Shown: positions 1 to 8,062 of the stretch, one piece after another
Numbering within the stretch: the first letter of the stretch is position 1
How the letters are laid out: the number at the start of each line of letters is the position of its first letter
NCBI RefSeq assembly: GCF_001995175.1
Contig: NZ_MUKN01000035.1
Span: forward strand, 1-41,584
Source of the DNA: Rathayibacter rhapontici
GTDB taxonomy: Bacteria > Actinomycetota > Actinomycetes > Actinomycetales > Microbacteriaceae
DNA length: 41,584 nt
Direction: 5' to 3'
Program-made: the position numbers and the translations under genes
Notes under the pieces: model-generated
The model's input: the letters and a program-made list of their open reading frames with translations, nothing else
Databases searched by the model: none
Told to the model about the DNA's origin: nothing

Positions 1-1
1 A

Positions 2-158
2 AGCCGACCGCGGCACGCCGGGCAGGAACCGGCACGCACACGAACACAGGCGAACGAACGGATCGCGTGCGAGCGATCCGTCCTAGCCGTACGCAGGACG
101 CTCCCCAGAACGCAACCACTCCGAGAAGCCGACCGCGGAAAGCCGGGCAGGGACCGGC
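2..158. repeat. Pair of imperfect ~32-bp direct repeats
   Basis: A roughly 32-base segment beginning AGCCGACCGCGG at 2-33 recurs with a few mismatches at 127-158. Each copy carries a GCCGG...CCGGC inverted pair. The second copy is part of the hairpin downstream of the rseP-like gene. I see no gene in 1-170. The pair may be two diverged terminator copies or a local duplication. Confidence 0.55.
59..80. terminator. Perfect 8-bp hairpin, possible terminator
   Basis: CGGATCGC (59-66) and GCGATCCG (73-80) pair perfectly around a 6-base loop. No T-tract follows on either strand. It lies in the non-coding left end and could end transcription of a gene outside the window. Confidence 0.4.
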
Positions 159-161
159 TTT
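139..161 (-). terminator. Hairpin terminator after the rseP-like gene
   Basis: AAAGCCGG (139-146) and CCGGCTTT (154-161) form a perfect 8-bp stem with a 7-base loop, starting ten bases after the stop codon of the minus-strand protease gene. The stem ends in A/T pairs, so read from the minus strand it ends in TTT, as an intrinsic terminator does. Confidence 0.65.
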
Positions 162-170
162 CGATCAAAC

Positions 171-1553
171 TCAGAACAGCGAGATCGGCTTCACGATGTC
201 GGCGTAGATGAGCAGGGCGCTCATCCCGCCCAGCAGCAGCACGACCGCGTAGGTCAGCGGCAGCAGCTTCGCGATGTCGACCGGTCCGGGGTCGCGCTTC
301 CCGAAGAGCTTGGCGATGCGGCGGCGCAGGCCCTCCCAGAGGGCGCCGGCGATGTGACCGCCGTCCATCGGGAGCAGCGGGACCAGGTTGAAGACGAAGA
401 GCGCCACGTTGAGCGAGGCGAGCACGCCGACCATGGTCTGCACCTTCGACACCACGGGGAGCTGGTCGGAGGCGGCGATCTCGCCCGCGATGCGGCCGAC
501 GCCGACGACGCTGATCGGGCCGTTCGCGTCGCGCTCCTCCGGGCCGAATGCCGCCTGCGCCACGTCGAGCAGCCGCTGCGGCAGGTTGAGGATCACGCCG
601 GCGACGCTCGCGACGTTCTCCCCCACCGTCTCCGGGACCGCGGTGATCGGCTGCTGGACCAGCGCCTGCGCGGGCGAGATGCCGATGAAACCGACGGTCT
701 GCGTCCGGACGGCTCCCGAGGAGTCGAGCACGGGGCTGCCCGCGTCGTCCACCACGGCCACCTCGTTCTCGGCGGGGGTGATCGAGAGGGTGAGGCTCGT
801 GCCGTCGCGGTCGATCGCCACGGCGAGGGGCGTGCCGGCCGACTCGCGGATGATCGGGGTCAGGTCGTCCCAGGAGGAGACGTCGGTGCCGTCGATCGAG
901 ACGATCCGGTCGCCGGGGAGCAGCCCGGCGGCGGCTCCCGGTGCCAGCGGATCGTCGGGCGAGCAGGTCTCCGCGCTCGACTCGGTCGCGGGAACCACGC
1001 ACTGCGAGACAGTGGAGATCGTCGACGTGTTCTGCGCCACTCCGATGCCGCACAGCAGCACGGTGAAGAGGACGGTCGCGATGAGGAGGTTCATGAAGGG
1101 GCCGCCGAACATCACGATCACGCGCTTCCAGACCGGCAGCCGGTAGAAGGCGCGGTGCTCCTCCCCCTCGCCGATCGTCTCGGCGCTGGCGGCCCGCGCC
1201 TCGTCGATCATGGTCGAGTAGGCGCCGCGTCGCGGTTCGGGTGCGGACTCGTTGCCGTTCAGCCCGTTGAAGAAGCCGGTGCTCGACTCCGCGACCCGGT
1301 CGCCGGGGTGCTTCGGCGGGTACATGCCGATCATCGCGATGTAGCCGCCGAGCGGCAGCGCCTTGATCCCGTACTCGGTCTCGCCACGGCGGCGCGAGTA
1401 GATCGTCCTGCCGAAGCCGATCATGTACTGCGTGACCTTCACTCCGAAGAGCTTGGCCGGGACGAGGTGCCCCACCTCGTGCAGGGCGATCGAGAGGGCG
1501 ACGCCCACGGCGATGATGACGACGCCGAGGACGAAGAGCAGCACGGATTCCAC
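171..1553 (-). CDS. rseP: RseP-type site-2 intramembrane metalloprotease (M50)
   Basis: 460-residue membrane zinc protease of the M50B site-2 protease family, which cleaves membrane proteins within the bilayer, classically anti-sigma factors or signal-peptide remnants. The zinc motif HEVGH lies at residues 25-29 in the first transmembrane helix. A PDZ domain occupies about residues 200-260. The third ligand region is visible near residues 385-405 as LVPLLPMDGGH, and hydrophobic segments flank both. The start is a GTG with no Shine-Dalgarno. A TACAGT hexamer ends 6 bases upstream, suggesting a leaderless message. It follows dxr (85-base gap), a common actinobacterial neighbourhood. The natural substrate cannot be told from here. 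Confidence 0.93.
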   Translation of the reverse strand: MESVLLFVLGVVIIAVGVALSIALHEVGHLVPAKLFGVKVTQYMIGFGRTIYSRRRGETEYGIKALPLGGYIAMIGMYPPKHPGDRVAESSTGFFNGLNGNESAPEPRRGAYSTMIDEARAASAETIGEGEEHRAFYRLPVWKRVIVMFGGPFMNLLIATVLFTVLLCGIGVAQNTSTISTVSQCVVPATESSAETCSPDDPLAPGAAAGLLPGDRIVSIDGTDVSSWDDLTPIIRESAGTPLAVAIDRDGTSLTLSITPAENEVAVVDDAGSPVLDSSGAVRTQTVGFIGISPAQALVQQPITAVPETVGENVASVAGVILNLPQRLLDVAQAAFGPEERDANGPISVVGVGRIAGEIAASDQLPVVSKVQTMVGVLASLNVALFVFNLVPLLPMDGGHIAGALWEGLRRRIAKLFGKRDPGPVDIAKLLPLTYAVVLLLGGMSALLIYADIVKPISLF

Positions 1554-1559
1554 CGCATC

Positions 1560-1565
1560 ACTGTA
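1560..1565 (-). promoter_or_regulatory. -10 element of the rseP-like gene (leaderless)
   Basis: On the minus strand TACAGT is followed by GATGCG and then the GTG start. The 6-base spacing puts the transcription start at or next to the initiation codon. No clear -35 is seen. Confidence 0.5.
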
Positions 1566-1638
1566 GGCCTGGCCGACGCGTGCACGCTGGGGTGCGCCTG
1601 CACGATCCCGATGAGTCGACCACGCGGCCGATCGGGGC

Positions 1639-2721
1639 TCAGGCGGCGGCGATCCTCGCGTCGGCCGCTCGTCGCGCCCAGGTCTCCGCCGCCGCCAGCG
1701 AGTCGCGGGTCAGGGCTCCGTCGACGACGTGCGCATCGACGACGGCCTCCACCGTCGCGAGGATGTCGAGGTAGCCGATCCGGCCCGCGTGGAACGCCTG
1801 CACCGCCTGCTCGTTCGCCGCGTTGAAGACGGCCGGGTACGACGCCCCGGCGACGCCGACCTTCTTGGCGAGGCGGACGGAGGGGAACGCCTCCTCGTCG
1901 AGGGGCTCGAAGGTCCAGGAGTGCGTGCGGGTCCAGTCCAGCGGCACGCCGACGCCCGCGACGCGGTGCGGCCAGTCGAGGCCCAGCGAGATCGGCAGCC
2001 GCATGTCCGGCGGCGACGCCTGGGCGAGCGTCGATCCGTCGACGTACTCGACCATCGAGTGCACGACCGACTGCGGGTGCACGGTCACGTCGATCCGCTC
2101 GTAGGGGATGTCGAAGAGCAGGTGCGCCTCGATGACCTCGAGGCCCTTGTTGACGAGCGTCGACGAGTTCGTCGTGACGACGAGACCCATGTCCCAGGTC
2201 GGGTGCGCGAGCGCCTCGGCGGGGCTCACGTCCCGGAGGGAGGAGCGGTCGCGGCCTCGGAACGGCCCGCCGGACGCGGTGAGGACCAGGCGGCGCACCT
2301 CCCGGTGCTCGCCCGCCAGAAGGGCCTGCGCGATCGCGGAGTGCTCGGAGTCGACCGGCACGATCTGGCCGGGAGCCGCGAGCGAGGTGACCAGCTCGCC
2401 GCCGACGATCAGCGACTCCTTGTTGGCCAGGGCGAGGCTGCGCCCCTCCTCGAGCGCGGCGAGGGTCGGGCCGAGTCCGACCGAGCCGGTGATGCCGTTC
2501 AGCACGACGTCGGCGTCGACGCCCCGGACGAGCTGCTCCGCCTCGTCCGCGCCGAACGCGGTGTGCTCGACGCCGAACGCCCGGGCCTGCTCGGCCACCG
2601 CCTCCCGGTTGGAGCCGGCGGCGAGGCCGACCACCTCGAAGCGGTCGCGGTTCGCGCCGATGACGTCGAGGGCCTGCGTGCCGATGGACCCGGTCGAGCC
2701 GAGGATGATGACCCTGCGCAT
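1639..2721 (-). CDS. dxr: 1-deoxy-D-xylulose 5-phosphate reductoisomerase
   Basis: 360-residue enzyme of the MEP pathway. It converts 1-deoxy-D-xylulose 5-phosphate to 2-C-methyl-D-erythritol 4-phosphate with NADPH and a divalent metal, in the cytosol. The N-terminal NADPH motif GSTGSIG is at residues 8-14. Further in are the NKES segment, the metal/substrate motif [15 protein letters not shown], and the NKGLEVIEA and [11 protein letters not shown] motifs of the family. The start is the ATG at 2721, right before the dinucleotide fold; the open frame runs further upstream but without family similarity. A CAGGAT hexamer lies 6 bases before this ATG. Gene order FKBP-dxr-rseP on one strand suggests co-expression, though dxr seems to have its own promoter. 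Confidence 0.96.
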   Translation of the reverse strand: MRRVIILGSTGSIGTQALDVIGANRDRFEVVGLAAGSNREAVAEQARAFGVEHTAFGADEAEQLVRGVDADVVLNGITGSVGLGPTLAALEEGRSLALANKESLIVGGELVTSLAAPGQIVPVDSEHSAIAQALLAGEHREVRRLVLTASGGPFRGRDRSSLRDVSPAEALAHPTWDMGLVVTTNSSTLVNKGLEVIEAHLLFDIPYERIDVTVHPQSVVHSMVEYVDGSTLAQASPPDMRLPISLGLDWPHRVAGVGVPLDWTRTHSWTFEPLDEEAFPSVRLAKKVGVAGASYPAVFNAANEQAVQAFHAGRIGYLDILATVEAVVDAHVVDGALTRDSLAAAETWARRAADARIAAA

Positions 2722-2727
2722 CCGCCC

Positions 2728-2733
2728 ATCCTG
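2728..2733 (-). promoter_or_regulatory. -10 element of dxr (leaderless)
   Basis: CAGGAT on the minus strand, then GGGCGG, then ATG. The spacing is 6 bases, as at several other genes of this window. Confidence 0.5.
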
Positions 2734-2759
2734 GCACGGCGCGCAGGGCCGCTCCCGGG

Positions 2760-3725
2760 TCAGCTCACGGCGAGGATGTCGATCACGAAGACGAGGGTGT
2801 CGGTGCCGGAGATGCCGGCGTTCGCGTTGCCCGCCTCGCCGTAGCCCAGGGCCGGCGGGATCACGACGACCACCTGCGAGCCGACGGTCTGGCCGACCAG
2901 GGCCTGCTTGAAGCCCTCGATCACGTCGCCGGTGCCGAACGACGCGGGCGTGCCGGTGCCCCAGCTCTGGTCGAACACCTCGCCGGTGCCCCACACGGTG
3001 CCCTGGTACTGGACGATCAGGCTGTCGCCGTCGGCCACGACCTGGCCGTCGCCCTTCTTCAGGACGCCCAGCTGCAGCTCGGCCGGCGGGTCGGTCTCGG
3101 GGATCGTGACGGTCGGCGTGCCGTCCTCGGCGAGCTCGACGGTGGGCAGGCCGTCGACCGGCGGCTGCGGCGCCCCCGTGGCAGTGGTCGGCACGATCGC
3201 CTCGACGTCGATCACCATGACGATCGAGTCGTCCGCGCCGACGCCGAAGTCGGCGCTGCCCGCGTCGCCGAAGGCGTCCGCCGGAGGCACCACGGCCACG
3301 ACGCGCGAGCCGACGGCCGCGCAGTTGACGGCCTTCACGAGACCCGAGAGGTACTGGTCGGTGTCGACGGCGAACGCGGCGCGACCGCCGGACGCGTAGG
3401 TGCTCGCCGAGAACTCGGCTCCGCTCGTCGCGTTGTAGAGGGTGTAGTCGACCAGCACGGTGTCGCCCTCCACGACCTCGTCGCCGGTGCCCTCGATCAC
3501 GGTCGTGCGCTCGGTCTCGTCCACGCTCAGCGGCGAGGGGAACACGGTGACCGGCTTCGTCGCGAACTCGCCGCTCGTCTCGACGGCCGCCGAGGCGTCG
3601 CCGTCGGACACGCAGCTCAGCGGAGTGGGCGACGCGCTCGGCGCCGCCTCCTCCGCACCGCCGGTGCAGGCCGTGAGGCCCAGGGTCGCGCCGACGACGG
3701 CGAGGATCGCGAATGCTCTGCGCAC
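2760..3725 (-). CDS. Lipoprotein with two FKBP-type peptidyl-prolyl isomerase domains
   Basis: 321 residues, predicted exported and lipid-anchored. A signal peptide ends in the lipobox LTAC, after which residues are small and Ser/Thr/Ala rich. The C-terminal part, about residues 210-321, is a recognisable FKBP domain ([38 protein letters not shown]). An earlier stretch, about residues 75-190, repeats the pattern more weakly ([24 protein letters not shown]), so this is a tandem FKBP protein. It probably assists folding of exported proteins by cis-trans prolyl isomerisation. The start chosen is GTG at 3725, with AGGAAAGG 6 bases upstream. A start further upstream would put extra polar residues before the signal peptide. 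Confidence 0.9.
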   Translation of the reverse strand: MRRAFAILAVVGATLGLTACTGGAEEAAPSASPTPLSCVSDGDASAAVETSGEFATKPVTVFPSPLSVDETERTTVIEGTGDEVVEGDTVLVDYTLYNATSGAEFSASTYASGGRAAFAVDTDQYLSGLVKAVNCAAVGSRVVAVVPPADAFGDAGSADFGVGADDSIVMVIDVEAIVPTTATGAPQPPVDGLPTVELAEDGTPTVTIPETDPPAELQLGVLKKGDGQVVADGDSLIVQYQGTVWGTGEVFDQSWGTGTPASFGTGDVIEGFKQALVGQTVGSQVVVVIPPALGYGEAGNANAGISGTDTLVFVIDILAVS

Positions 3726-3843
3726 GGGGTGCCTTTCCTGTCCGGTGCTGCCGGACGACGTTCGGGGATGCACCCATGCTCCGTCATCCGCCTCGGGACG
3801 ACCTGGGCGCGGAGCGTCGGAGCGCCCCTGCAGGAGCGCCGCC

Positions 3844-3849
3844 TACGAT
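3844..3849 (+). promoter_or_regulatory. -10 element of gabT copy 1 (leaderless)
   Basis: TACGAT, then TGGGGC, then ATG at 3856. There is no purine-rich ribosome site in between. The arrangement matches a leaderless transcript. Confidence 0.5.
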
Positions 3850-3855
3850 TGGGGC

Positions 3856-5190
3856 ATGCGTGAATTCTCGGTCCCCCAGTCCCGCGCGCTCGTCACCGAG
3901 CTCCCCGGCCCGCGCTCGATCGCCCTGCAGGAGCGTCGCGTCGCGAGCGTCTCGCGCGGCGCGGGCACCCTGGCCAACATCTACATGGACCACGCCTCGG
4001 GCGCGGTCCTGGTCGACGTCGACGGCAACCGCCTCATCGACCTCGGCTGCGGCATCGGAGTCACCACGATCGGCCACGCGCACCCCGCGGTGGCCGCCGC
4101 GGCCGCCGCCCAGGCCGAGAAGCTCACCCACACGCTCTTCACGGTCACCCCCTACGAGAACTACGTGCGGGTCGCCGAGAAGCTCGCCGAGATCACCCCC
4201 GGCGACTTCGAGAAGCGCTCGATCCTCGTCAACTCCGGCGCCGAGGCCGTCGAGAACGCCGTGAAGATCGCCCGCAAGCACACGGGCCGCCGCGCGATCG
4301 CCTCGCTCGATCACGCCTTCCACGGCCGCACGAACCTGACGATGGCGATGACCTACCGCCCCTGGCCCGAGCGCGCCGGCATGGGTCCCTTCCCCGGTGA
4401 GATCTACAGCCTCCCGATCAGCTACCCGTTCCGCGACCCCGAGGGGATGACGGGCGAGGAGGCGGCCGAGCGCTCGATCGACTACATCCGCACCCACATC
4501 GGCGCGCAGGAGCTCGCGGCGCTGTTCGTGGAGCCCATCCAGGGCGACGGCGGCATCATCATCCCGGCGCCAGGCTACTTCCAGCGCCTCTCCGAGTTCT
4601 GCACCGAGAACGGCATCGTCTTCGTCGCCGACGAGATCCAGGCGGGCATCGCGCGCACCGGTGCGTGGTACTCCATCGAGCACCACGGAGTCGTCCCGGA
4701 CCTGATCACGACCGCCAAGGGCATCGCCGGCGGCTTCCCGCTCGCGGCCGTCACCGGTCGCGCCGAGATCATGGACGCCGTGCAGCCCGGCGGCATCGGC
4801 GGCACGTTCGGCGGCAACCCCGTCTCGACGGCGGCCGCTCTCGCGACGTTCGAGGCGATCGAGACCGAGGGGCTCCTCGAGGAGGCTCAGCGCGTCGAGC
4901 GCGCGCTGTGGGCGCGGATCGGCGACTGGGCCGAGCGCTTCGCCGTCGTCGGCGAGGTGCGCGGCAAGGGCGCCATGTTCGGTGTCGAGCTGGTGCACCC
5001 GGGCACGAAGAAGCAGAACCCGGAGGCGCTCACCGCCGTCCTGAAGCACGCGACCGCCAACGGCGTCATCCCGCTGGACGCGGGCAGCTGGGACAGCGTC
5101 CTGCGCATCATGCCCAGCGTCGTCATCAGCGAGGAGCTGATCGACGACGCGATGTCGGTGATCGAGGAGGCGCTCGCGCAGCTCGGCTGA
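3856..5190 (+). CDS. gabT: 4-aminobutyrate aminotransferase (class III), copy 1
   Basis: 444-residue PLP enzyme of the class III aminotransferases. It transfers the amino group of GABA (or a related omega-amine) to 2-oxoglutarate, giving succinate semialdehyde and glutamate. Visible family features are NSGAEAVENAVKIARKHTGR, DHAFHGRT, the EPIQGDGG loop, the PLP-binding Asp259 in VADEIQAG and the Schiff-base Lys288 in TTAKGIAGG. Full length and intact. It is closely similar throughout to the frameshifted copy at 6632-7992. The start is the ATG at 3856; the frame is open further upstream but that part overlaps the divergent lipoprotein gene. A strong hairpin follows the stop. Together with PotABCD it suggests putrescine/GABA use. 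The exact amine substrate is inferred. Confidence 0.92.
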   Translation: MREFSVPQSRALVTELPGPRSIALQERRVASVSRGAGTLANIYMDHASGAVLVDVDGNRLIDLGCGIGVTTIGHAHPAVAAAAAAQAEKLTHTLFTVTPYENYVRVAEKLAEITPGDFEKRSILVNSGAEAVENAVKIARKHTGRRAIASLDHAFHGRTNLTMAMTYRPWPERAGMGPFPGEIYSLPISYPFRDPEGMTGEEAAERSIDYIRTHIGAQELAALFVEPIQGDGGIIIPAPGYFQRLSEFCTENGIVFVADEIQAGIARTGAWYSIEHHGVVPDLITTAKGIAGGFPLAAVTGRAEIMDAVQPGGIGGTFGGNPVSTAAALATFEAIETEGLLEEAQRVERALWARIGDWAERFAVVGEVRGKGAMFGVELVHPGTKKQNPEALTAVLKHATANGVIPLDAGSWDSVLRIMPSVVISEELIDDAMSVIEEALAQLG

Positions 5191-5198
5191 GCCTCCCT

Positions 5199-5226
5199 CC
5201 CGCCGGTCCCGCGCATGACCGGCGGG
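5199..5226 (+). terminator. 10-bp hairpin after gabT copy 1
   Basis: CCCGCCGGTC (5199-5208) and GACCGGCGGG (5217-5226) pair perfectly around an 8-base loop, 8 bases after the gabT stop. No T-tract. It lies just before the plsC promoter hexamer. Confidence 0.6.
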
Positions 5227-5241
5227 GCATGCGACCGCCGG

Positions 5242-5247
5242 TACTGT
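5242..5247 (+). promoter_or_regulatory. -10 element of plsC-like gene (leaderless)
   Basis: TACTGT followed by 7 bases and the ATG at 5255. If this is the -10, transcription begins at about the ATG, which argues for 5255 rather than the in-frame GTG at 5249. Confidence 0.45.
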
Positions 5248-5254
5248 CGTGCGA

Positions 5255-6010
5255 ATGCGGACCGACGACGACCACGACGCGCCGACCCCACCCGGGATCG
5301 GCCTCTCGGCCCGATTCGCCCGCTTCGCGATCGGCGGGGTCGGCCGCGTGGTCTACCGTCCGATCGTCGAGGGACGCGACAACGTGCCGCTGACGGGCCG
5401 CGTGATCCTCGCCGCCAACCACCTGTCGTTCATCGACTCCCCCGTGCTGACGCTCCTCGCGCCGCGCCCGGTGCAGTTCCTGGCGAAGGCCGACTACTTC
5501 ACCGGCACCGGACCCCGCGGAGCCCTCTCCCGGTCCTTCTTCACCGCGGTCGGCGCCGTCCCCGTCGAGCGCGGCGCAGGGCACGCGGCGCAGGAGGCGC
5601 TCGACCTCGGTCGCGCGATCCTCGAGCGCGACGAGGCGTTCGCCGTGTACCCCGAGGGCACCCGCTCGCGCGACGGCCGGCTCTACCGGGGCAGGACGGG
5701 AGTGGCGTGGCTCGCGCTCACGACCGGCGCCCCCGTGGTGCCGGTCGGGCTGATCGGCACTCAGGAGCTGCAGCCCGTCGGCTCGGTGATCCCGCGCCTG
5801 CACCGCATCACGGTGCGCTTCGGCGATGCGCTCGACCTCTCGCGGCACGGCTCCGCCGACTCGGGGCGCGCCCGCCGTCACGCGACCGACGAGGTCATGA
5901 CCGCCATCCACGCACTGTCGGAGCAGGAGGCGGCCGGCGTCTACAACGAGTCGCCGCCGACGACCACGGCCGAGCGCATCCGGCGCGCGCTGCCGCACGA
6001 GCGGCGCTGA
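5255..6010 (+). CDS. 1-acyl-sn-glycerol-3-phosphate acyltransferase family (PlsC-like)
   Basis: 251 residues from ATG 5255. Membrane-associated acyltransferase of the PlsC/LPLAT family, which acylates lysophosphatidic acid or a related acceptor in phospholipid synthesis. The catalytic HX4D block reads NHLSFID near residue 70. The acceptor-binding block YPEGTRS lies near residue 135, and a third conserved region follows (PVVPVGLIGT). The stretch before the catalytic block is only moderately hydrophobic. It sits alone between gabT copy 1 and the convergent osmC gene. Several paralogues are usual in actinobacteria, so the acceptor is not certain. Confidence 0.88.
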   Translation: MRTDDDHDAPTPPGIGLSARFARFAIGGVGRVVYRPIVEGRDNVPLTGRVILAANHLSFIDSPVLTLLAPRPVQFLAKADYFTGTGPRGALSRSFFTAVGAVPVERGAGHAAQEALDLGRAILERDEAFAVYPEGTRSRDGRLYRGRTGVAWLALTTGAPVVPVGLIGTQELQPVGSVIPRLHRITVRFGDALDLSRHGSADSGRARRHATDEVMTAIHALSEQEAAGVYNESPPTTTAERIRRALPHERR

Positions 6011-6017
6011 TCCGGGA

Positions 6018-6038
6018 GGCGCCGGTTCCAGCGGCGCC
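6018..6038. terminator. Hairpin between convergent plsC-like and osmC genes
   Basis: GGCGCCG (6018-6024) and CGGCGCC (6032-6038) pair perfectly with a 7-base loop in the 61-base gap between two convergent genes. It is well placed as a bidirectional terminator. Confidence 0.5.
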
Positions 6039-6071
6039 GATCCGGGCGGCGCAGAGCTCTTCGGCGCAGGA

Positions 6072-6542
6072 TCAGCCGGCCGCGACCGTCTCGGGCTCGT
6101 GCGCCACGGGGAAGGCGACGGAGTTCGCGATGAAGCACAGCCGTGCGGCCTCGCCGTGCAGCGACTGCGCGAGCTCGATCATCGACTCGTCCGCGACCGT
6201 CACCCGCGGTCTCAGGGTCGCCGCGGCGAAGCGACCACCGTCGCCCTCCTGCACCATCCGGCCGACCGCGTCGTCGACGTAGTCGGTGACGACCACTCCG
6301 TTCTTCACGGCCACGTGGAGATAGGAGAGGAGGTGGCACTGCGCCAGGGCGGCCAGCAGCATCTGCTCCGGGTTCCACCGGTCGGCGTCCCCGCGGAAGG
6401 GCTTGTCCGCCGACCCCGCGATCGGTTCGCGCCCGTCCGCCCGGACCGTGTTCTGGCGCCCGTAGTCGCGGTACCCGCTGGTCCCGGTGCCCCGATTCCC
6501 GTCCCAGACGACGGATACCGCGTACTGGTGGTCGATCTGCAT
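6072..6542 (-). CDS. OsmC-family peroxiredoxin
   Basis: 156 residues, about the usual size for the OsmC/Ohr family of thiol-dependent peroxidases that reduce organic hydroperoxides. The first redox cysteine is in LAALAQCHLLSYL, on the central helix. The second is near residue 134 in ARLCFIANSV. Both family cysteines are therefore present. The N-terminal half has the usual DHQYAVSVVWDG strand and GSADKPFRGD. It is divergent from the downstream aminotransferase gene and convergent with plsC. OsmC versus Ohr subfamily cannot be settled by eye. Confidence 0.9.
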   Translation of the reverse strand: MQIDHQYAVSVVWDGNRGTGTSGYRDYGRQNTVRADGREPIAGSADKPFRGDADRWNPEQMLLAALAQCHLLSYLHVAVKNGVVVTDYVDDAVGRMVQEGDGGRFAAATLRPRVTVADESMIELAQSLHGEAARLCFIANSVAFPVAHEPETVAAG

Positions 6543-6616
6543 CGGATTCCTTCTTCCCCTGGCTGGATCGAGCCGGTCTCGTCGGTCTGGACCCCTGCCC
6601 TCGTCAGCGCCGCGGG

Positions 6617-6622
6617 TAGGAT
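6617..6622 (+). promoter_or_regulatory. -10 element of gabT copy 2
   Basis: TAGGAT, then 9 bases, then ATG 6632. The expected leader is only a few bases long. Confidence 0.4.
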
Positions 6623-6631
6623 CGCAGGACC

Positions 6632-7992
6632 ATGACAGACACGCTCGCCCCCCAGGTTCCCACGTCGGCAGTCCCCCAGGAGAGGCTCGTCTCGACCGAG
6701 ATCCCCGGACCGCGCTCGAGGGCCCTGCACGAGCGACGCCTGGCCGTGGTCCCCACCGGAGTCGGCACCGCCCTGCCCGTCTACATCGACCGCGCGCACG
6801 GCGCGATCCTGGTCGACGTCGACGGCAACCGCTTCATCGACCTCGGAGCGGGCATCGGAGTGACCACCATCGGCCACACCGACGACGCGGTCGTCGCCGC
6901 CGCGACCGAGCAGCTCGGCCGCCTCACGCACACGCTCTTCACCGTCACGCCGTACGAGCCCTACATCCGGGTCGCCGAGCTGCTCGGCGAGCACACCCCC
7001 GGCGACTTCGCCAAGAAGACCGTCCTGGTCAACTCGGGCGCCGAGGCGGTCGAGAACGCGGTCAAGATCGCGCGCAAGCACACCGGTCGCCCCGGGGTGG
7101 CGGTCCTCGACCACGCGTACCACGGCCGCACGAACCTGACGATGGCCATGAACTTCAAGGCCCTGCCCTACGGCCTCGGCTTCGGCCCCTTCGCGAGCGA
7201 CATCCACCGCGCGCCGAGCTCCTACCCCTACCACGACGGGCTCTCCGGCGCCGAGGCGGCCGAGCGCACGATCTCGTACCTCGAGAAGACGGTTGGCGCC
7301 TCCGCTCTGGCCTGCCTCGTCGTCGAGCCGGTGCAGGGCGAGGGCGGATTCATGGTGCCCGCCGAGGGCTACCTGCCCGCCCTGCAGGAGTGGTGCACCG
7401 CGAACGGGATCGTCTTCGTCGCCGACGAGATCCAGTCGGGCATGGCCCGCACCGGCGCGTGGTTCGCGAGCGAGCACTTCGGTCTGGTCCCCGATCTCGT
7501 GCTCTCGGCCAAGGGCATCGCGGGCGGGCTGCCGCTGGCCGGAGTGACGGGTCGCGCCGAGATCATGGACTCCGCGCAGGCGGGCGGGCTCGGTGGCACC
7601 TTCGGCGGCAACCCCGTCGCCGCCGCCGCCTCCGTCGCCGTCTTCGAGCGCATCGAGCGCGAGGGGCTGCTCGCCGAGGCCGACCGGATCGCGCCCGCCT
7701 CGGCGCCGCTCTGCGCGAGCTGCAGGAGCAGTACGACATCATCGGCGACGTGCGCGGGATCGGCGCGATGATGGCGGTCGAGCTCGTCCTGCCCGGCACC
7801 GCCACGACCACGAAGATCCCGAACGCCGCCGCCGTGACCGCGATCACCGAGTACGCGGCCTCGCACGGCGTGCTCGTCCTCAGCGCGGGCACCTACGGCA
7901 ACGTGGTGCGCTTCCTGCCCAGCCTCGCCCTCACCGACGAGCTGCTCGACGACGCGGTGTCCGTCCTCCGCGACGCCTTCGCCACTCTCTGA
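6632..7992 (+). pseudogene. gabT: 4-aminobutyrate aminotransferase, copy 2, with a one-base frameshift
   Basis: Second class III aminotransferase, colinear with the copy at 3856 and sharing long identical blocks. The Schiff-base lysine is Lys294 in LSAKGIAGG, with DEIQSG, NSGAEAVENAVKIA and DHAYHGRTNLTMAM. The reading frame breaks at about 7690. Upstream frame ends ...LLAEADRI; downstream, the next frame continues ARLGAALRELQEQYDIIGDVRG to the normal C-terminus at 7992. Between homologous codons this copy has 56 bases where copy 1 has 57, so exactly one base is missing (restoring a G gives I-G-A-R-L). As it stands, translation would stop at 7771 after 379 residues. Given four similar lesions elsewhere in the window, a sequencing deletion is more likely than true decay. 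Role if intact: GABA or omega-amine transamination. Confidence 0.88.
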
Positions 7993-8009
7993 CGAGGCTC
8001 TCCTGCCGT

Positions 8010-8048
8010 CGACGGCCCGGGCCCCGCACGAGGGGTGCCGGGCCGTCG
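8010..8048 (+). terminator. 11-bp hairpin between gabT copy 2 and asparaginase gene
   Basis: CGACGGCCCGG (8010-8020) pairs perfectly with CCGGGCCGTCG (8038-8048). A nested CCCC/GGGG pair sits in the loop. It begins 17 bases after the gabT stop and ends 2 bases before the asparaginase -10 hexamer, so it separates the two transcripts. Confidence 0.6.
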
Positions 8049-8050
8049 GG

Positions 8051-8056
8051 CAAGAT
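8051..8056 (+). promoter_or_regulatory. -10 element of asparaginase gene (leaderless)
   Basis: CAAGAT, then six G residues, then ATG 8063. The spacing equals that of the other leaderless starts here. Confidence 0.45.
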
Positions 8057-8062
8057 GGGGGG

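Noticed and set aside
354..1826. Long plus-strand frames opposite the rseP and dxr genes
   Set aside because: They are antisense shadows of high-GC genes: His/Asp/Arg-rich with no family resemblance, while the minus strand encodes clear enzymes.
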